A stretch of DNA of 64,000 nt from contig NZ_JAQQWT010000016.1 of the NCBI RefSeq assembly GCF_028610705.1, positions 33,212-97,211 on the forward strand. The letters run 5' to 3'. How positions within the stretch are numbered: position 1 is the first letter of the stretch; every line of letters begins with the position of its first letter. Under the pieces are notes generated by a model that saw only the letters and a list, made by a program, of their open reading frames with translations, did not search any database and was not told the origin of the DNA. The position numbers and the translations under genes are program-made. This stretch comes from Halalkalibacter alkalisediminis. GTDB lineage: Bacteria > Bacillota > Bacilli > Bacillales > Bacillaceae_D. Positions 62,608 to 64,000 of the stretch are shown here, piece after piece.

Positions 62608-62940
62608 ATGAAAAAGTATTTATTCCGTTCTATTCTTGCTTTACTAATCGTAATTGGACTCATATTTATATTTGTAGAGTTAAATAAGGAAGAAACATTT
62701 ACAATTGTAGGAAATGAAGTAGAAACATCAGTTTGGATTGAAAGCAATAAGTTATTAAATCCGAGCTATAAACGAGCAACATTAGGTTTGATGAATGTAC
62801 AGATAGTAAACACATCAGGTGACGAAATAGATTTTAGTGAGTTAGAAATAGGAGATAAAATAAAAGCTGATTTTAAACCATTAGCATTTCTTTCTGACCC
62901 TCCTGGTTTAAGTGCATGGAAAGTAACTTTATTGGAATAA
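62608..62940 (+). CDS. small membrane-anchored protein of unknown function
   Basis: The 110-residue protein has one N-terminal membrane anchor (LFRSILALLIVIGLIFIFV) and an extracellular domain of about 85 residues that looks beta-rich (TFTIVGNEVETSVWI, LEIGDKIKADF). The ending SDPPGLSAWKVTLLE recalls small DUF3221-like Bacillus lipoproteins, but there is no lipobox and the family is not certain. A strong ribosome site (TTGGGGGGAG) precedes the ATG. Confidence 0.68.
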   Translation: MKKYLFRSILALLIVIGLIFIFVELNKEETFTIVGNEVETSVWIESNKLLNPSYKRATLGLMNVQIVNTSGDEIDFSELEIGDKIKADFKPLAFLSDPPGLSAWKVTLLE

Positions 62941-63045
62941 CGGGTGCATTAGTTGAGGAGCTGCTGATGTAGCAGTTCCTCTTGTTATGGAAGTAAACGA
63001 GTAGTAGAACTATCCGATGAACATCTTGATGAGAGGATATATTAA

Positions 63046-63540
63046 ATGAAAATACGATGGTTTATTTATTTACTTATTGGGGTTGTATTTGGAATATTAA
63101 ATTTTTATTACGAGAGTTATCTTTCTAATACACTTGGTTTTGGTGGACTTCGAACACTATTAACCTGGGGTATTTGGTTGGTGCTAATTATGCCTATCGC
63201 CATATATGAAGTACGGACTTCTAAATCAAAAATACGTTCAGCCTTAGCATGTAGTTTAACTTGGATTTTTTCAATCATTTCTTACTACTTATATATGGCT
63301 GTATACAATGCTTTTTTTAGATAAGCTTCACATATGCACACTTCTAATTTAGGTAGCGACCCTTACTTCTGGGAAAATTGGAAGAGTTTTCTTTGGAATA
63401 GCATTTTTATACGTGGCATTGTTGAGTGGAGTGGTTATGCTATAATAGGTGGATTTATTATAGGATTTTTTATTAGCTTCATTTATCTTCACCTTGAAAT
63501 TATTCATAAGGCAAGGAGTTCAAGAAGCCAAAATTTTTGA
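63046..63540 (+). pseudogene. membrane protein gene split by an in-frame TAA
   Basis: ATG 63046 (GAGAGG upstream) opens 92 codons with three membrane segments, ending AVYNAFFR and TAA at 63322-63324. The same frame continues ASHMHTSNLGSDPYFWENWK and two further membrane segments (SIFIRGIVEWSGYAIIGGFI, GFFISFIYLHLEI) to 63540. The second half has no ribosome site of its own. A single gene of about 164 residues broken by one substitution is the simplest reading. The family is not recognised. Two independent small genes cannot be excluded. Confidence 0.6.
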
Positions 63541-63639
63541 AAAAAATTTCTTGTTAAACGAAACCAGCTAATAGTTTGTCAATATTTTTCAATAAAAATT
63601 TAAAATCTTTCATGATATACTAAAAATGGCATGCCAAAT

Positions 63640-63668
63640 AACCTTCCACTCCTAATAATTGGAAGGTT
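63640..63668. terminator. hairpin between split membrane gene and IS110 transposase
   Basis: AACCTTCCA (63640-63648) and TGGAAGGTT (63660-63668) form a 9-bp stem with an 11-base loop, then TTTGTCTTG on the plus strand. It could end transposase transcription or be part of the element's end. Confidence 0.6.
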
Positions 63669-63694
63669 TTGTCTTGTTTAGTTAGAATTTTTAA

Positions 63695-64000
63695 TTAAGC
63701 TATATCTTGGAAAGTTGTTCTGTTTTTTAAAAGGGCATAGATCCAGTGTAAAAGCTTATTTACGCAAGCAATGACGGCTACCTTATATAATTTACCTTCA
63801 TTTCGTTTTTTGTCGTAAAACTCCCTTAATTTCTTGTTTCTAGGGATGATCTCATCAGTGGTTTTCTGTTTACGGCAATCACGAATACCAGAACGAACAG
63901 CCATATATAGGGCGTGCCGCAACCTACTCGATCCTCGTTTTGTAATGCGAACGAGAGTGGCTTTGAATTTTCCTGACTCAAATACCTCTGGATCAACTCC
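63695..64000 (-). mobile_element. IS110-family transposase, C-terminal part, 5' end outside window
   Basis: The minus-strand frame is open from the window edge (GVDPEVFESGKFKATLVRIT) through KRGSSRLRHALYMAVRSGIR to PRNKKLREFYDKKRNEGKLY, KVAVIACVNKLLHWIYALLK and a stop at 63695. This is the Transposase_20 C-terminal domain of IS110-family enzymes, whose RuvC-like domain would be encoded beyond 64000. IS110 elements use a bridge RNA for target choice. For the typical IS110 group it lies in the 5' non-coding end, outside this window. About 150 bases of 3' flank are present, but the element boundary is not visible. Confidence 0.9.

Overview
The window is an accessory, carbohydrate-centred stretch of a low-GC Gram-positive chromosome, most likely a Bacillaceae member and plausibly an alkaliphile or halophile. 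Supporting signs are AT-rich DNA, strong GGAGG-type ribosome sites, YesM/YesN-type two-component pairs, catabolite-response (cre) elements, close synteny with Bacillus subtilis frl and mel operons, RocR-type sigma-54 activators and a NaChBac-like voltage-gated sodium channel. No rRNA, tRNA or CRISPR array was seen. Most genes lie on the minus strand.

Layout. 1-1.2 kb: a sugar-binding lipoprotein cut by the window edge, then a MITE-like inverted-repeat element (1.6-1.8 kb). 1.9-6.9 kb: nitrilase-family hydrolase, solute-binding lipoprotein, AraC-type response regulator and YesM-type kinase. 7.4-17.6 kb: a fructosamine (Amadori product) locus, frlB-frlO-frlN-frlM-frlD, with an FrlR-type repressor, an ATPase gene broken by an in-frame TGA, and a second diverged copy of both the regulator and the binding protein. 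17.9-23.7 kb: succinate-semialdehyde dehydrogenase, NCS2-like permease and Fe-alcohol dehydrogenase behind a near-perfect sigma-54 promoter, next to their CBS/PAS sigma-54 activator. 24-35.6 kb: secreted esterase, secreted GH3 glycosidase, ABC sugar importer and a three-component sensor (membrane-anchored binding protein, kinase, regulator). 36-40 kb: PlsY, a MEDS-PAS histidine kinase, a small unknown protein and the sodium channel. 41-48 kb: relic of a peptide-binding protein and a melibiose/raffinose operon melR-melE-melD-melC-melA. 48-55.3 kb: broken thioredoxin-like gene, diguanylate cyclase, SRPBCC-ArsR pair, ZIP-like transporter, frameshifted DinB, relics of an aldo/keto reductase and a TetR regulator, and a Cof-type phosphatase. 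55.7-61 kb: arginase, class III aminotransferase and YjiH-type membrane protein behind a second sigma-54 promoter with its activator. 61-64 kb: small secreted or membrane proteins of unknown function and the 3' part of an IS110-family transposase.

Working logic. The window is mostly a set of sense-import-degrade modules: each has a sensor or repressor, a binding protein plus two permeases, and catabolic enzymes. All importers here lack an intact ATPase, so they presumably share an MsmX-type ATPase encoded elsewhere; the only local candidate is interrupted. Binding-protein genes are repeatedly followed by intercistronic hairpins, which fits higher expression of the binding protein than of the permeases.

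No wholly new defence-like or mobile system was evident. The observations most worth a second look are the duplicated frl regulator/binding-protein pair with a perfect palindromic operator between -35 and -10, the two self-contained sigma-54 catabolic modules (one with a GSFTSA variant loop and paired palindromes), and the unusual density of recently broken genes (four in-frame stops, one homopolymer frameshift and two decayed relics).
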